DNA of 64,000 nt from the NCBI RefSeq assembly GCF_964340395.1, contig NC_135555.1, positions 27,430,725 to 27,494,724 on the forward strand, given 5' to 3'. The number at the start of each line of letters is the position of its first letter. Positions within the stretch are counted from its first letter, which is position 1. Source of the DNA: Glandiceps talaboti. Its lineage: Eukaryota > Hemichordata > Enteropneusta > Spengelidae. Below the pieces are notes generated by a model. That model was not told the origin of the DNA, searched no databases, and saw only the letters and a program-made list of their open reading frames with translations. Positions 11,143 through 23,194 of this stretch are shown here, piece after piece. The translations under genes and the position numbers were made by a program.

Positions 11143-12475
11143 GAGTGTTGGGAATAAAAGGCCCCCTAACTTCGCGGGGGTTATTGTCAAGTTTGAATGC
11201 AGACTGTTAACAACGTCTTGATTCCTCTCTGAAAAGCCGTGATAACAATTAGCAGCTGGTGATTTTCGTAATAAATTTGGTATGTGTAGACTTGTGAATG
11301 TCTGTTGAATGCAGGTGTGGTCACAGAAAGGTGATATTTAAACATGGTAGAGACAATTTCGTACAAAACACGGTCAAACTTGGTCGGTTCGTTACTACTG
11401 AAAAGCCGTTACTTTTCAAACCTGGGATTAAAACGCCTGCCAATCACACTTGTTCAAATACAGGTATGTAAATCCACAAAAGTTTGTGTAGCAATCAACG
11501 TTATCTTGAAGTAAACATGATTAGTAATTAGTACCTCTCCATGCCCAAGCATAACGGTACATGCAAGTTTGCTTTCATGAAACATTGAGTTCACATTTAC
11601 GATGTCTATGCATAAAGTAGCGGTGTTGAAACGAAATATTTCAAAAACATGAATAGCGAACACTACTACAAGTCACTACGATTGTAGGCCTATAGAGTTG
11701 ATTGTAATGTTCACGGAAACAATATTTTTTGAACAGGATTTTTGTTGATAGTGTTCACACTGAGCCGTGTACTTCCACTGATACATAACGTGCAGGGATA
11801 GTCCTGGAGTTGTACTAATTGTCAAATTAGAATAGTAAATAAAGGAAACTTGTTTCGGTATACGGCATTTCTCTTTTGGGGATATTCAATAATTTCGCAC
11901 ACGTTGCATGGCAAATTACAACGATGTACTATATATAACCAACATACGGTCGTATCGTAAGACGTATAGAGAACCCATCGATTCGATGACGCGCTCTGAT
12001 TCACATATCTTTCGACAATACCAACCATTCGCATTAGACGCCCATTTACTTTCAAGTAGCGGTCGTTAAATTTCTTTATGCCCCACGTCTATCCATGAGG
12101 GGCCAATACTTTTTATACCGGATTTTACGGAGAAAGATATTGTGATCGCGTGCTGGTTGACATGTGCCGAACCAACTACATGCCTGTGAACTTGTCAGAG
12201 ATATGATAAGGACAGGCAGTATCTGCAGACATCTGCCGCGATACGTTGAGATACATGTATAGTTCTGGTTCAGAGCTGGTTATTTTGACTTGGATCTTCA
12301 GGGCGGCCGGTTGACCTGTCAGCTATATGTAAGCTCCCAATCAAAAAGGCTAAAAAATGCCGCCTTGCATTGTCCTTTACTGACTCAGGAAATTATGGTT
12401 TGTGATTTTTTTTGTGGAGACAGCAGGACGCCAATATGTGACATATTTTACAGTTTACAACGAAAGTGAATAAAC
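11143..12475 (+). repeat. Dispersed 1.3-kb repeat, copy 1
   Basis: It matches 24204-25158 in inverted orientation along its length, with indels. Shared landmarks are GGGGGTTATTGTCAA near 11180 against its complement near 25125, and CCCAATCAAAAAGGCTAAAA near 12340 against its complement near 24315. No coding region is conserved, so it is probably a non-autonomous element. Confidence 0.65.
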
Positions 12476-13755
12476 GCTAATTTTCACTCGAAATACAACA
12501 CGAGGTAGCTTTTGCATTCATAAAATGACGATATCTCGTATATTTGTTGCTTTCGACCGGAAAATGAGATACAACTTGTTGAATCTCTCGATAACCAGAA
12601 GGTTTCTCGACGTGTCTACGTCTGTATCTTGAGATTAGATTACATATTTGTTGCCGTTTCTGTTGAGATGTGAAGTACGGACCGTTTAAAACAGTCGACC
12701 TAACCACATAATTCATCGTTTATGAATCTTTGGGGCGTATGTATCATGGGTAGGATTCTTTATTTTTATGAATTACAATATTATGGACAATTGTATGTTT
12801 ATATTTGTTTCCCCATGTATCTACCCGTAGTGTCATGTTTGATTGAATGTCGACCGCCAACACATCTGGAACATGTACTAAAATGTTGTATAGAACACAC
12901 AGGCCGGTGGTGATAATTGGTCGATCAATTATACATGTCGTAGGTGTAATGAGATGATAAACAAGTGGTCCCCACATATTGTAGATTTCCTGTGCATTGA
13001 AAAATAAAACACACTTTCCCACAATGGACAAAATTATCTATTGAGTAATATAAAAGTCAAGTGTAAACTTATATAGTCTTCCTGGTCCTAAAATAAACTT
13101 AGTTACAGTGTATGGATTATATGTTGAGTTTTGGGCTGAAAATGGCCACCGAACATGACCTTACAGCAGGACATAGAAACGACATTCAAGTCTTCACTGA
13201 ATAATCCCAACAGATGTGCTCGTGGAGTTTGAATTTTAGCAACTACATCTATGCACGGTGCTGACTGGTTGGGAGAAATTTTTTAAATCTCTTGAACGGA
13301 AAAAACTTCATTGTGGACTCGGTTTTGAAAGCTAAACGAAAGAAGTCATCTGAGTATTTCAGAAGAACCGGATCAATACCACTTAGAAAGGTGTCAATCG
13401 ACGGTCTTTCGACGTGGCGTATTGTAGTGTCTATGGTACCTGTTGGTTCTGACAGGATGCTCTTTCATCACCAGAAATAGGCACTAAAACTTTTCGTTTG
13501 ACCACACCATTTTATGTCAGGGGTGATATGTCATGATCCAATCGACTGCAAATTTATTAATTACGTGTAATACTTAGCTTTGTACCATTATTAATATAAT
13601 CTTAATGATAATTGACAATAGAGTGGCTTTAATATTGAACCAAGTCTAGATGGACACCAAATATGATTTTTCGATCGAATTCGATTTTATGTTACAACAT
13701 GACTAACTTTCGCAGACATAAACAAACGGATAAGAGAGTCACTTGAACCATAGAC
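12476..13755. other. Unclassified intronic sequence
   Basis: No gene, known repeat family or structured RNA that I can support. The short open frames show no domain features. Confidence 0.35.
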
Positions 13756-14054
13756 ATTGTCTATGATATGATATGATTTTATTTGGGTAAAAATTTATAC
13801 AAGTATATTAAAATACAAGGATAAAAAATCACCGAGGATAACACATAAAAGTATTTTTTAAAAACACTTATTTCCAATGTGGTCCTCATAGAGGTATTCA
13901 AAACGCCATGGCAACAATGATACAATAACAACAAACAGACAAACAAACAAACAAAATAAAATAAAAATTTAAATGAAATACAGATGACAGAGCACAAAAT
14001 AAATTATAAAATACACAGACTACACCCTCAATTTAAAAAGGAAGGACTAAAAAG

Positions 14055-15789
14055 TTACAAAATATTATGTTCTTTAACCTCTAATTTGTTCCATAAAAAA
14101 GATTTGACATGGTTTTTAAAACTATGTTTTGTATGAGATTGTTTCACTGAGAGTGGGAGACTATTCCAAAGACCAATGCCTGTGTAAGCGAATGAACTCT
14201 TACCCATACCACTGACTCTTGGAACTACACATGACAGTTCACTCGCTCTTGTTCTATAACTGTGCTGATTACGGACCATTTCTATATTGCAATTTAAGTA
14301 CTCAGGAGCACAATGATTTATGATGTTGAACATATGATTGAGTTTTAATTGCTCAACCCTCAATTCTACAGGAAACATGCCTACAAGTTTAAATTGATTA
14401 TATCCAATGTGTGTTCTAGGAGCAGCACTAAGTATGTATCTTATGATGTTATTTTGCAGAACTTGTAGTCTACCCTTCAACTTCTTTGTGAGACCACTGT
14501 ACCACGATGAACAAGCATAGTCGAAATGACACTGAATCAATGCCGACAAGAGACAAGTAATTTCTTTGTTTTCAGATTAAAAGATCGAGTATTACGATAT
14601 AAAAATTTAAGTTTGTTTGCGCATTTTGATAGCACGCTAGAAGCTATAATCTCACCAGATAAAGACTGATCCAATGAAACCCCCAAGTATGACACACTCG
14701 CCTTAGATTCAATCTCATTCCCGTTACAACGCACATTTACTTTATTTGTTGTATGCAAACGTTTCTTGGAGGCAAATAAAATAGACTCAGTTTTACCCAG
14801 ATGTAAAGATAGCTTATTGTCTGTTAACCATTCACTAACGGATGTCAACTCCATACTCAGGGTCTCCTCTATCTCTGATATATCCTTCCCTGATACCAAC
14901 AATGCTGAGTCGTCAGCATACAGCATAAGTTTGCACTTAACTGCAGCCTTCATATCATTCACATATATCAGAAACAGAAGAGGCCCGAGAATGGAGCCTT
15001 GGGGACCCCACATGCAATTTCTTCAGATCCAGAATGAACACCATGGACATTAACGACTTGTGACCTACCAGTTAGATACGATTTGAACCACTTTACTGAT
15101 ATTTCATTTATCCCTAAATATTTAAGTTTAGTTAATAGTATATCATGATGTACCGTATCGAAGGCCTTTTGGAGATCTAACATAACCATACCGGTGAGGT
15201 TCCCTTTATCATTTTCTTGTTTGATATAGTCTGACAGGTGAATTAGACATGTATCGGTAGAATAAGAGGGCCTAAAACCAGACTGGAATTCATACAGTAA
15301 ACTATTTTGGACAAGATAATCATTAATTTGATTGTACACCACTCTTTCAAACACCTTTGAAACAATACTCAATACAGACACAGGCCTATAATTACCAGCT
15401 TCAGTTTTACATTTTTTTTTGTACAGAGGCACAACTCTAGCTTTCTTCAGATCATCGGGAAGAGTACCCGTATGGATAGAAATATTCATAATATGAGCTC
15501 GGGGTTTGGCAATAATCGAAGCACCATCTTTTACAAATCTTGCAGGAATATTGTCTAAACCTGTCGCTTTACTGTCACTCACATTACCCAATAGCTTATA
15601 AATTTGATCTTCTGAAACAGATGATAAACCAAACATGTTGTCCGAGATATCTTTACAACGATAAAATTGTGTAATATGGGAAACACCATAGCGACCGGTA
15701 CAAGCTGGAAGTTTATCAACAAGTGAAGAGGCAATAGTTGTAAAAACTGAATTAAAATGATTAGCAACCTTCGATTTATCGAAACACAA
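14055..15789 (-). pseudogene. LINE reverse transcriptase and C-terminal region, frameshifted
   Basis: Three consecutive frames make up one RT. At 14968-15789 are the finger and palm motifs (VPLYKKKCKTEAGNYRPVSV; DLQKAFDTVHHDILLTKL). At 14537-15013 come PQGSILGPLLFLIYVNDM, the catalytic LMLYADDSALL and the SYLGV motif. At 14055-14549 is the C-terminal thumb and tail (LIQCHFDYACSSWYSGLTKK; LWNSLPLSVKQSHTKHSF). Frameshifts lie near 15005, between CGVP and the PQG block, and near 14545. The catalytic Asp-Asp pair is intact but the gene cannot make a full protein. Confidence 0.9.
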
Positions 15790-15803
15790 ACCATTATCAA
15801 CAT

Positions 15804-16478
15804 TCAGAACAATATTACTGGATTTCGTTTTGCATCTAAAAGAAGAGCCAAGATCTTTTTAAAACTTTCCATATTTTTGGGGGGATGATTCTGATTATTG
15901 TTAACAACATTTACATAATATTGAGATTTAGCTTTATCTTTCTTATATCTAACCTGATTATTGTTAACAACATTTACATAATATTGAGATTTAGCTTTAT
16001 CTTTCTTATATCTAACCTGATTATTGTTAACAACATTTACATAATATTGAGATTTAGCTTTAGCTTTCTTATATCTAACCTGATTATTGTTAACAGCATT
16101 TACATAATATTGAGATTTAGCTTTATCTTTCTTATATCTAACCTGATTATTGTTAACAACATTTACATAATATTGAGATTTAGCTTTAGCTTTCTTATAT
16201 CTAACCTGATTATTGTTAACAACATTTACATAATATTGAGATTTAGCTTTAGCTTTCTTATATCTAACCTGATTATTGTTAACAGCATTTACATAATATT
16301 GAGATTTAGCTTTATCTTTCTTATATCTAACCTGATTATTGTTAACAACATTTACATAATATTGAGATTTAGCTTTAGCTTTCTTATATCTAACCTGATT
16401 TCTATAATGTTGGAATTGTTTGAAATCAGAAATATCTTTTGACCTTCTGAATCTCCTTGACTGGTGCCAATATGTCAA
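15804..16478 (-). pseudogene. LINE linker region expanded by in-frame 21-residue repeats
   Basis: This 224-residue frame is the segment between endonuclease and RT. It reads RRSKDISDFKQFQHYRNQVR and then eight near-identical 21-residue repeats (NQVRYKKAKAKSQYYVNVVN type, with A/D and V/A alternatives) before NHPPKNMESFKK. The DNA repeat is 63 bp (15891-16394), so the frame stays open through it. The normal state is probably a single copy. Frameshifts at both ends separate it from the endonuclease and RT frames. Confidence 0.8.
15891..16394. repeat. 63-bp minisatellite inside the LINE, 8 copies
   Basis: The unit begins CTGATTATTGTTAACAACAT (+ strand) and repeats exactly eight times at 63-bp spacing, ending just before CTGATTTCTATAATG at 16395. 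The units differ mainly at two sites, giving Ala or Asp and Val or Ala on the coding strand. The near-identity shows recent amplification. Confidence 0.95.
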
Positions 16479-17979
16479 GAACAGATAAGAACTTTGTTTT
16501 GAAATTAGACCAAGCTTCCTCTATAATGTTACATTCCATTACCTCTGACCAGTCCTGTTCATCAAGAGATTTCACAAAACGTTCTTTACTGTACTGTTTC
16601 ATAGATCGAATACGGACAGTATTGTGTTTGTTCGTCTTGAACTTGATGACCTTACGAGTGCAGAAAGTTAACATGTGGTCACTTAATCCGATGCTAATGA
16701 CACCTGACTGGCATACTTTCTCGAGATCTGACACAATAATCAAGTCCAAAATAGATTCGCTTCTAGAGGTCATTCTAGTTGGATCAATTATTAGCTGCGT
16801 AAGTCCATAAATACTTTTAAAATTACATAGGGCATTAACGAGAGTACTTTTACCAGATGACAGCAATACATTAGTGTTAAAATCCCCTAGTATAATACAT
16901 TCATATTCATTAAACTCGTTACCACCACTACAGGCTTGTTCTAAAAGTTCGTAAAAATTACTCTGCTTGGGAGGCCTATAACAGACACCTGTTGAAATGG
17001 GCCGTAATTTGGGTAAGAGAATTTCAACCCATATAGATTCAAGTCCGATATTGTACAGATCCGGGCGAGGATTGAATGCCAAGTCACTCCTGATGAATAA
17101 GCAAACACCACCCCCGTTTCGTTTACGATCCCGACGCTGGATGGTATAGCCTGGAATCTCAACTTCTGGATCTGCGATTGAACTATCCAACCATGTCTCC
17201 GTGACCCCAATTACTGCCGCTTTTGATTTGAATGCAATGAGTTTAATCTCATCTAGCTTTGGGAGTAAACTACGTACATTGAGGTGGAGGAAGTGGATGC
17301 CCTTCTGTTGGAAGCACTGAAAATGATCATCATCGGCCTTGGAAGGTGGAGTAGTGGGTAAAGGGATTACCCCATCCTCGTCCACAAATGATTGGTCCTC
17401 TGTCGCACACCGTTCCGAGGTTTCTCCTTGTGTATCATAGTTGGCTACAGCTCCAAGGGCACACCTGTTACACACGAATTCGCCCTTTTCAACAGCATTG
17501 TTGTACAAAGTTTTAGTTATATCGCAACACCTGATATGCGCCTGTTCATTGCAAATGTCACACGATATCGCCTTACTATTTTTTCTCACACCCTTATCAC
17601 AGATCAAACATGGATATTTGGGAGTTCTGGAGACCCTTGGGCCCGGACAGGGATGAACGTCTCCACACAATAACAAGCTGTAGGTGACCAAAAGGTCCTT
17701 GACACTCTCCAGTCTTGTAGACGACCTTTGACACTTTCGATTGTTGACTCCCTTGGCATTTTTGTTGCAACTGACAGTAGGTGATACGAGTGAATTATAC
17801 AGTTGACCATGACCAAAACTTATCCTTTGGGTGGGAATACTTCCTAAAATGTATCCCCAGTTGTCCTTCAATATTTCATTCTCCCTCTTGGGTAGGTTTG
17901 GACCAGAAACTATCCCCAGTGATTGGATAAAACAGTAAAACATCAGAGCTAACAAAAAACCCTTGTTGCCCACCACCAT
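16426..17979 (-). CDS. LINE ORF: 2A-like motif, PHD finger and AP endonuclease
   Basis: A 517-residue open frame. Residues 6-22 form a hydrophobic, signal-like segment (GFLLALMFYCFIQSLG). GDVHPCPGP at 106-114 resembles the 2A translational-recoding motif found at the start of some LINE proteins. A C4HC3 PHD-like finger spans 124-173 (Cys124, 127, 140, 143, His148, Cys151 or 152, 170, 173). The endonuclease fold covers about 228-440 with the expected residues: Asn234 (LNVRS), Glu261 (TETWLD), Asp366 and Asn368 (LGDFNTN), and Ser433-Asp434-His435 (LSDH). The endonuclease nicks target DNA to prime reverse transcription. The frame is lost near 16445, after which the same protein continues in another frame toward the RT. 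Confidence 0.88.
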   Translation of the reverse strand: MVVGNKGFLLALMFYCFIQSLGIVSGPNLPKRENEILKDNWGYILGSIPTQRISFGHGQLYNSLVSPTVSCNKNAKGVNNRKCQRSSTRLESVKDLLVTYSLLLCGDVHPCPGPRVSRTPKYPCLICDKGVRKNSKAISCDICNEQAHIRCCDITKTLYNNAVEKGEFVCNRCALGAVANYDTQGETSERCATEDQSFVDEDGVIPLPTTPPSKADDDHFQCFQQKGIHFLHLNVRSLLPKLDEIKLIAFKSKAAVIGVTETWLDSSIADPEVEIPGYTIQRRDRKRNGGGVCLFIRSDLAFNPRPDLYNIGLESIWVEILLPKLRPISTGVCYRPPKQSNFYELLEQACSGGNEFNEYECIILGDFNTNVLLSSGKSTLVNALCNFKSIYGLTQLIIDPTRMTSRSESILDLIIVSDLEKVCQSGVISIGLSDHMLTFCTRKVIKFKTNKHNTVRIRSMKQYSKERFVKSLDEQDWSEVMECNIIEEAWSNFKTKFLSVLDILAPVKEIQKVKRYF

Positions 17980-18244
17980 CTTGAATGTATGCTTGAACCT
18001 ACGTCAGAGGCCCTTGGGACACGGTGTTGTTTTTGTATCAACGTTTGTCAGTTTGATAACGGTGACAAGAAGTAGACTTTTTTCGGCACCCTCAAAGCCA
18101 GTTTTCATTGTCCACCACTGATACAACAACGTTCGGATCAGAGGCGTTTCTATATATAACTCCAGAAATGGTTGTATTTGTGACAGCCCGGAGTGTACGA
18201 ACATGCAACAGTTTAATCGATCATACTGTGTAATTATAACTCGG

Positions 18245-18430
18245 TATGCACACTCGCGTACTCATATACACCAATCGTAATAATAATTTATTTTTTTCTA
18301 GTATTCATGGAGTCCGCATGCTCAACACTATTCAAACTTGGACAAAAATATTTTTATTTGTATGTCAAAGTTTTGGTCGGTAGTCTTTTGGGAGACTCAC
18401 AAAATTACCAAATGTTCATCTTGTTATATG
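18245..18430 (+). repeat. Dispersed repeat, inverted match to 23450-23655
   Basis: GTCAAAGTTTTGGTCGGTAG and GGAGACTCACAAAATTACC have reverse-complement counterparts near 23510 and 23475. This is a short repeat family member of unknown type. Confidence 0.55.
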
Positions 18431-19267
18431 TTGATGATCTTGTAGCCACATTGACGTTGTTACACCGTGTGCAGGGTCTATGGTCACACTGACGTTCTCT
18501 ATACGTTTGATTCAAACTACTCAATGCAAATTCTCGAAGTTTCTTGTAATAATGTTACGCTCAGACATCGAAAAGGCTCATCAAGAATAAAATTAAACTC
18601 TGAAAAAAAATAAACGGCACTCAAGTACACTTATTTTATGTGACAATCGAGCATGTTGGCGATAATCATGATCAGAACCTAACACTGGATATTTGCACCG
18701 CGATACTACGACATGTGATCGGACTATCGGAACGCATATAATAGGACCGCGAGAGCTAGATCAGAACAGGCCACAGTAAACAGTCGTCAACACGTAGCTC
18801 AGTAGCATGCGTTTGCGATATAATTATTGGCTCGGAATGTTTTGGGTTTTTTTTGACAAATACATGGCACAATGTCTTGGAATATTTTTAGTCAAACGTT
18901 GAACGGTAACTTACGGAACGTGGAAAAAAACATTTAGTGTCGAGTACAACACAGCTGTGTGAATACTCGAGTCACGGGACATGCAAGTACATTCACAGTT
19001 TATAAATCATATTAACGCACAGTATACAAACCTGTATTCAACTCATTCAGTATATTTCAACCGGGTATGGTACACAGCACAGTTACTCTCGGTAATCCAA
19101 TTCAACCCTTGTTTTATTTCTTTTTGACTTACGTCTTACCAGTATTTACCGAAAAAGATAGTGATTCTCAGCTTGGTCATTAATTATTCAGGATTACATT
19201 AGGACTACGTCGTTTGGGTGGAGAAATGCATAATTACATGCATAATGAACCCATGTGATAATCTTAC
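18431..19267. other. Unclassified intronic sequence
   Basis: No gene or recognised repeat seen. There are several T-rich and A-rich tracts. Confidence 0.35.
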
Positions 19268-20119
19268 AGCCCTTTAAGAATTGTTCATAATGTGGTGATC
19301 CCATCATTGATATGCAAATTAGGTTGAACCAAAACTGCAGAGCAGATTGGGCTGAAATTTACCTTGGATGCATTGGGCATATGTAGATGAAAGTGTATTT
19401 ACAACGTGATGATAGGGATTGATAGGTAAGTGAATAAAGAACAAAAAAATATAATGTAAATACGCCTAGCAGCAACATACAATGGCATACATATGTACGT
19501 CAGTTTGTTTCATGATACGATCCAATATGGCTGCTTGGCAGCCATTTCGTTTGCGAATTTTCCATGTCCAAAGCCATAACTCGGACATGCTTGAACAGAT
19601 CTCATTCAAAGTTGGTATTAGGACAGTGTTCTATGACATACATGTGCATATTCATTGTTGTCATGATACGATCCAATGTGGCTGTCTAGCAGTATGTAAA
19701 TATGCCTAGCAACAAGACCACGCCCATTACAACAGGCAAATGATCATGTATATTGCGAGGATAACAGGAATAGAAAGGTAAATGAATAAACATTTAAAAA
19801 TGTATGCAAATATGCCTCGCAACAAGACCACGCTCATAGCAACAGCCAAATGATCACATATATTGCAAAGTTAATATCAGGAATTCATATACAAGTGAAC
19901 AAAAACATACAAAAATGTATGCAAATATATCTAACAACATGACCACGCCCATAGCAACAGCCAAATGATAGTGTATATCGCAAAGATAGCAACATGGTTG
20001 AATAGGCAACTAGATAGTCATTCAGCAAATGAACACCTATTGTTAGCATGGACTAGCATATGGATAAACATTTTTAAAAACTGTACAGTTGTGCTACAAC
20101 GCCATTGGCGATATTTTTT
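19268..20119 (+). mobile_element. HINE-A copy, 5' truncated and chimeric
   Basis: It lacks the 5' hairpin and starts in the conserved block (AAGAATTGTTCATAATGTGG). At 19474-19692 the internal array is replaced by HINE-B body sequence (GCATACATATGTACGTCAGT; AAAGTTGGTATTAGGACAGT), after which HINE-A repeats resume. The 3' end at 20080-20119 is complete and abuts the transposase fragment to its right. Confidence 0.75.
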
Positions 20120-20953
20120 TGTTGTTGACATGGACAGACCAGCTAAAACCGTAGTAAAAATTGAATTCACCTTTCTGATCGATGTACCCCTTCTCTTGAA
20201 CTCTTACTCTTATCTTGTTCGGAACAGATAAGTGACTCTGGTCATGCTTTCCCTTGAAAATTACTGTTGGTATCACTTTACTGCCATCGGCTGCCACTGT
20301 CAGCACTGCCGTAAATCCCTTCTTCTCAGCCCCCGTAGTCTTGATATGGACTGTCTTCGACCCTGCCCGACCTTGTGTTCTGTCTCCAGGCATATCAAAA
20401 CGCAAGGGAGTTTCGTCCATGTAATACATATCTGATAGAGCGTACTTGTTTTTTTTCTCTGAGCTGAATGACGAAACGATGGAATAAAATGATTTTTTCT
20501 TCATAGTCTTGTGGTAATTTCTGGCCTAGTGACGTCTTAACGCGGGTGGTCAGCCTGTGTCGGTGTTTAAACCCTCGTAGCCAGCCGCCTGACGCTTTGA
20601 ATTCAGCGCTGTTGCTGACCCTTCGTGCTTGTTGCTGTAGTTGTCGCCCAGTCACAGCATTTTCCGTTCTTGCGTTGGACATCTACCCAGTGGATAAGTT
20701 CATTATCGAGTAACTTGTCAGTGACGGGTCTTCCTGCACCACCGAGACGTTTGGATGACTTCGAAGTCGCTGCCAATTGGTCTTTCTTCTTAAGCCAGTC
20801 TCGAACTTGTTTCTCGTTGAGACCAAAGTAGGTTGTTGTCTTACGGTTATTACCCAGCTCGATGGCCTTGGAAATGACCCTCAACTTGAAGGAAGTATCG
20901 TAGGCCATACGACGGGAGACTGGAGAGCATGATGCTGTTTTTTCTTTCGGCAT
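20120..20953 (-). pseudogene. pogo/Tigger-like DDE transposase fragment
   Basis: The - strand encodes an N-terminal helix-turn-helix (AYDTSFKLRVISKAIELGNN; NEKQVRDWLKKKDQL), then after a frameshift near 20670 a CENP-B-type helix-turn-helix (ASGGWLRGFKHRHRLTTRVK), then after another near 20460 the start of the DDE domain (YYMDETPLRFDMPGDRTQGR; KKGFTAVLTVAADGSKVIPT; first catalytic Asp in MDETP). The frame then runs into a HINE-A 3' end near 20119, and the rest of the catalytic domain is missing. In intact pogo elements this protein cuts and pastes at TA. Confidence 0.85.
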
Positions 20954-20960
20954 AGTTTCG

Positions 20961-21441
20961 ACGTGCAGTAGTATTACGGTATAGTATAGTAGCGTTGATG
21001 AAATCGTTTTCGGAAGGATGTTTCGTTGTGATCAAACACAGTATAATGTGGGTTAACCTTCAAAATTTGCCAGTATTTATTTGAAATCTAAGCATAAAAT
21101 TATCACTGCATACTTTATTTTTATATTATTAAAGGAACTGCTTTGAAATAATTGTACGAAATGAATGCAAAACTTCGCTGCCCCCACTTGCGAGTTCAAA
21201 AGCTATTTACCGCCTGTACTTCACACCCACACTAACAAACTAAGGAGGTGCTAATGACAGCAAGATACCGGCTCGGGTGGGTAGTCTTTCAACACACACA
21301 TGGCAGAAATGTGTGAAAAACAAAAAGAACAATGATTGCCATAAAGCTGTATTCATATTTCAAAAACAATGTGTCAAACCTTTGAAAAACCATACCTTTG
21401 TCTGTAGGTTAGTCGGCAAACGTTGGAGTTGGGGTGCGTCT
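20961..21441. other. Unclassified intronic sequence
   Basis: AT-rich sequence beyond the transposase start. It may include the 5' UTR or terminal repeat of that element, but no inverted end was found. Confidence 0.3.
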
Positions 21442-21445
21442 TTAA

Positions 21446-23071
21446 CTCTTTCACCACTATTCTCCCCATGGGACTGTATGCTATCCACTAGGCCCCTCAT
21501 TAGCATACACATAATAAAAGTATGAGTGGGTGTTGTGTTATCAAATTGATATAAAAATACTTAGAATTGCCTAATCTTTGAAAATTAGGTATCATTTTAA
21601 AGCCAAATAAATTTTCTACATTACACTTCCAATTACACACATCCAAACATCAAATATACAGCTAGAATTTGGGTTAAAATGATAAAATTTCGTTAAAAAA
21701 CTGTGTGTTGCTTATTTATTGTCATATCACAAATAAACGATACATTTATATCACAAATAAAATACAAAATACCAACATTCATGTTCCTACAAAACTACTA
21801 TATTCTGGTTATATGGTCAAAATGGGTGAAAATTTGATAAAAAATGTTATTTTCAGTCATAATAATTTGAACGAAATTAATTAACGGCTCACTAATCCGA
21901 TTACGACGCAATAGTCTGTGCCGCACCGGCACTGAAAGTGTACTAAAATATCTGAAGTCGTCACCTCGATACCTTTTGAAAAGTTAGTTTGAGTAAATAT
22001 AATTCATTATTTGACAGAACAACAAAAAATTACCACTAAATTTATGCCCAAAATCAATAAAAAATGCCCACAAGTTGGAAGTATGCGAGTCCGAATCGGG
22101 ATGCCAAAGTGGCGCTTTTTGCTGACATGCTTATCCTCAAGAGCAAATATGCAGTCGGAACTTTCAACTAACGTTGCGGCAATCTGATCCCTACATAAAT
22201 TGCTTTGAGTTCACACAGCCATGTCCTTGTATAAAACAATGTATCGACAGTCAAAATTTAGTGAACAATTCTACGAACAGCACCTTTATTTACGTTGTAA
22301 ATGATGTTAGGGGAGACAGTTTTGCCTCGGCCATGTTGAAATTTTGAATTTTACATTGAAATTCGCATGTAAAAAATCCGATTTGAAAATCGCCCCAATC
22401 ATGCACAAGTTTCCCTCCACTGACCTGTACACAGTGAGTTTGTATTAATACAAGTCATTATTGAGCCGTAACAAAAAGAAATAAAACCAAAATAATCCAT
22501 TTTATAGCCAAAAATTACAACCAAGCTGGTAGTATGGGCGTCGGTACCTGTCACAAGATTGCATAAATTTACCGACATTCAAAAATTCAACCATAAATTG
22601 CTGCCGGTAGCTCAAATAGACTGAAGCTGGAATTTGATGCTTACACATGAGTACAATATGTTCCCACGACTAAACACTTGTATTCAACGATGTATTTCGA
22701 GTCAAATTGAGTCGAAATATCCAAGGACAGTGGCATAGTTTCTATCATAAACCATGCTATGGGAGCCGTTGATTACCTCCGCCATGTTTAAATTCGATTT
22801 TGTTGGCGAAAAACACACATAAAAATTACAATCGCTCGTTTTTTGGGCTGTACTCGGTTACCGTTCACTATCATACATTCAAAATGGCAGGCAATATAAA
22901 CAAGGCTAATACGCATGTGTGGAACTAGTTATGGCAGCAAATTTTGCCGCAATAGCTGCGGTTGAATGGTTTTACGGAGATGAAGGTGAATGAACTTTGG
23001 CGTCCTGGTATACCGGGTTCTCGTGGGCGCCCTAGCATGTCCCGGTTTACCGGGTTCTCATGGTGAAAGGG
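21446..23071. mobile_element. Non-autonomous piggyBac-like element, 1.6 kb
   Basis: TTAA at 21442-21445 and 23072-23075 flanks inverted ends CTCTTTCACCA (21446) and TGGTGAAAGGG (23061-23071). TTAA duplications with a C(C/T)CTTT terminus are the piggyBac signature. There is no coding region. A related fragment, TCAAATTGATATAAAAA and ATAAATTTTCTACAT, recurs at 43700-43905. Confidence 0.75.
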
Positions 23072-23194
23072 TTAAATCTGAACTTTTCATTGTTTTAAAA
23101 TCTTTTGATCTTGCTACATTGTCTGCACTTCAAAGAGGGGGTGCGGCTTTAAATACCGATTTGGCTTGAAATATGATTTTAACGGTATGTCAAA

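Larger units (their letters stand above)
13756..18005 (-). mobile_element. APE-type non-LTR retrotransposon (CR1/L2/Jockey-like), defective
   Basis: The element runs on the - strand from about 18005 to about 13756. It encodes, in order, a hydrophobic N-terminus, a 2A-like motif, a PHD-type zinc finger, an AP endonuclease and a reverse transcriptase with C-terminal region. It ends in ATCAT-type repeats on the - strand (13756-13785). The length of about 4.2 kb is near full length for this type. Frameshifts near 16445, 15860, 15005 and 14545 and a minisatellite at 15891-16394 break it. It sits antisense in the long host intron between exons 9415-9681 and 29451-29526. Confidence 0.9.

Noticed and set aside
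15885-16442. 185-residue + strand frame of repeated LIIVNNIYIILRFSF
   Set aside because: Antisense shadow of the 63-bp minisatellite inside the LINE.
18307-18492. Open frame with FILLYVDDLVATL, resembling the YVDD motif of Copia-type reverse transcriptase
   Set aside because: No other RT motif lies nearby, and the segment is part of a short dispersed repeat also found inverted at 23.5 kb, where the motif is not kept.
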